From positions 194,240 to 258,239 of the forward strand of contig DASO01000010.1 of NCBI GenBank assembly GCA_002503845.1: 64,000 nt of DNA, given 5' to 3'. The stretch is from Euryarchaeota archaeon UBA24. Lineage in GTDB: Archaea > Halobacteriota > Halobacteria > Halobacteriales > Hikarchaeaceae. This document shows, piece after piece, positions 63,692 through 64,000 of the stretch. The notes beneath the pieces were generated by a model, which worked only from the letters and a program-made list of their open reading frames with translations, was not told the origin of the DNA and made no database searches. The translations under genes were made by a program, and so were the position numbers. How positions within the stretch are numbered: position 1 is the stretch's first letter; every line of letters starts with the position of its first letter.

Positions 63692-63742
63692 CACATCCAA
63701 AAGCTCACGGTGTAAAAAAAGTGTTTCTGCTTTCGTTGGGGA

Positions 63743-64000
63743 TTACCAGGGTACTTTTTTGATGCCAAGCAGATACCCTATAATATTTATTGACAGGTGT
63801 AAGAAAGGAGTGAGGATGAATATCGTTATGAGAATGGGCAGAGTTAACGTTTCAAAAAACCAGTTTGGGGAAATAAACAGGAGCAATAGTAGAGATCCAA
63901 CTACAAAATCTAGTTGGTCTAATAGAGGGATTGAAGTTCCTCGTGATATGCCTAATGACCTTTTTAGAAAAGATGCCATCGCATCCCCTAATAAAGACCC
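63743..64000 (-). CDS. carS: CDP-archaeol synthase CarS, C-terminal part (cut by window edge)
   Basis: The visible 85 residues include GDAMASFLKRSLGISRGTSIPLLDQLDFVVGSLLLLLF and end LSINIIGYLLGIKKVPW, the CarS signature and C-terminus; helices lie at about 30-45 and 55-75 of the visible part. The frame is open into base 64000, so the N-terminal half is outside. CarS activates archaeol with CTP to make CDP-archaeol, which fits the presence of prenyl diphosphate synthase in the window. Confidence 0.88.
   Translation of the reverse strand, partial: GSLLGDAMASFLKRSLGISRGTSIPLLDQLDFVVGSLLLLLFISPNWFFETLTLPILITIFILTPFLHLSINIIGYLLGIKKVPW

Noticed and set aside
1..64000. CRISPR arrays, insertion sequences, transposases, phage or toxin-antitoxin genes
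   Set aside because: I looked for regularly spaced repeats, transposase motifs and typical mobile-element proteins and saw none; the window reads as core chromosome.

Overview
The window is 64 kb of archaeal chromosome, densely packed on both strands, with no gene-free stretch above about 240 bases. Nearly every gene recalls Haloarchaea (Halobacteria): a nine-gene V/A-type ATP synthase in the order H-I-K-E-C-F-A-B-D, RPA plus its OB-fold partner (RPAP), TBP, RadB, PriS/GINS, thermosome, Pelota, RqcH, TiaS, ribosomal protein eL37, CDP-archaeol synthase, a prenyl diphosphate synthase, and several families that I know only from haloarchaea (DUF373, DUF5814-like, TRAM proteins, a DUF7096-like secreted protein). 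The DNA is nevertheless AT-rich, the proteins keep many lysines instead of the extreme acidic bias of salt-in haloarchaea, and CTAG is common. My inference, not proof, is a low-salt sister lineage of Haloarchaea, for example the marine Hikarchaeia (Marine Group IV). Citrate synthase, isocitrate dehydrogenase, ETF, a DUF420 membrane protein and an ATP synthase suggest a respiring heterotroph.

Layout. 0-10 kb: tail of a degenerate RecJ-like protein, then a translation-quality set (Elp3, RqcH, Pelota) mixed with a drug/metabolite transporter, a class IV aminotransferase and a zinc alcohol dehydrogenase. 10-14.5 kb: eL37 preceded by what looks like the broken end of an Lsm gene, DUF420, TRAM, TBP, tRNA-Leu, LarC and RadB. 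14.5-21 kb: high-affinity phosphate uptake, with pstSCAB-phoU on the minus strand facing away from an AbrB-PhoU regulator. 21-32 kb: isocitrate dehydrogenase, Mer-like reductase, RtcB with archease, RimI-PriS-GINS, MutY, FolD and GlyA. 32-36.5 kb: tRNA-His, RHH regulator, RPAP/RPA, TRAM and DUF373 proteins.

36-42 kb: prenyl diphosphate synthase, EtfA/EtfB, a membrane-anchored HTH protein facing a secreted partner, and a methyltransferase. 42-51.5 kb: the ATP synthase operon and a zinc-ribbon gene, followed by a truncated membrane gene and tRNA-Ser. 51.6-64 kb: RidA, citrate synthase, a PhoU/TrkA-C protein, TiaS, an HTH regulator, an epimerase, an unusual flavin-barrel/HNH fusion, a VOC protein, a divergent ZIP transporter/Fur-family pair sharing one promoter, thermosome, PyrE and the tail of CarS.

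The strongest candidates for something new are the PNPOx-like/HNH/hydrophobic-tail fusion (58274-59335), the shared palindromic TATA box with a 21-bp inverted repeat between ZIP and Fur, the 36-nt identical repeat inside the TBP gene, and the apparent loss of most of the Lsm gene upstream of eL37. I saw no CRISPR array, insertion sequence, transposase or phage gene. Many first genes of transcription units have a TATA-like box centred about 26-31 nt before the start codon, which suggests leaderless mRNAs.
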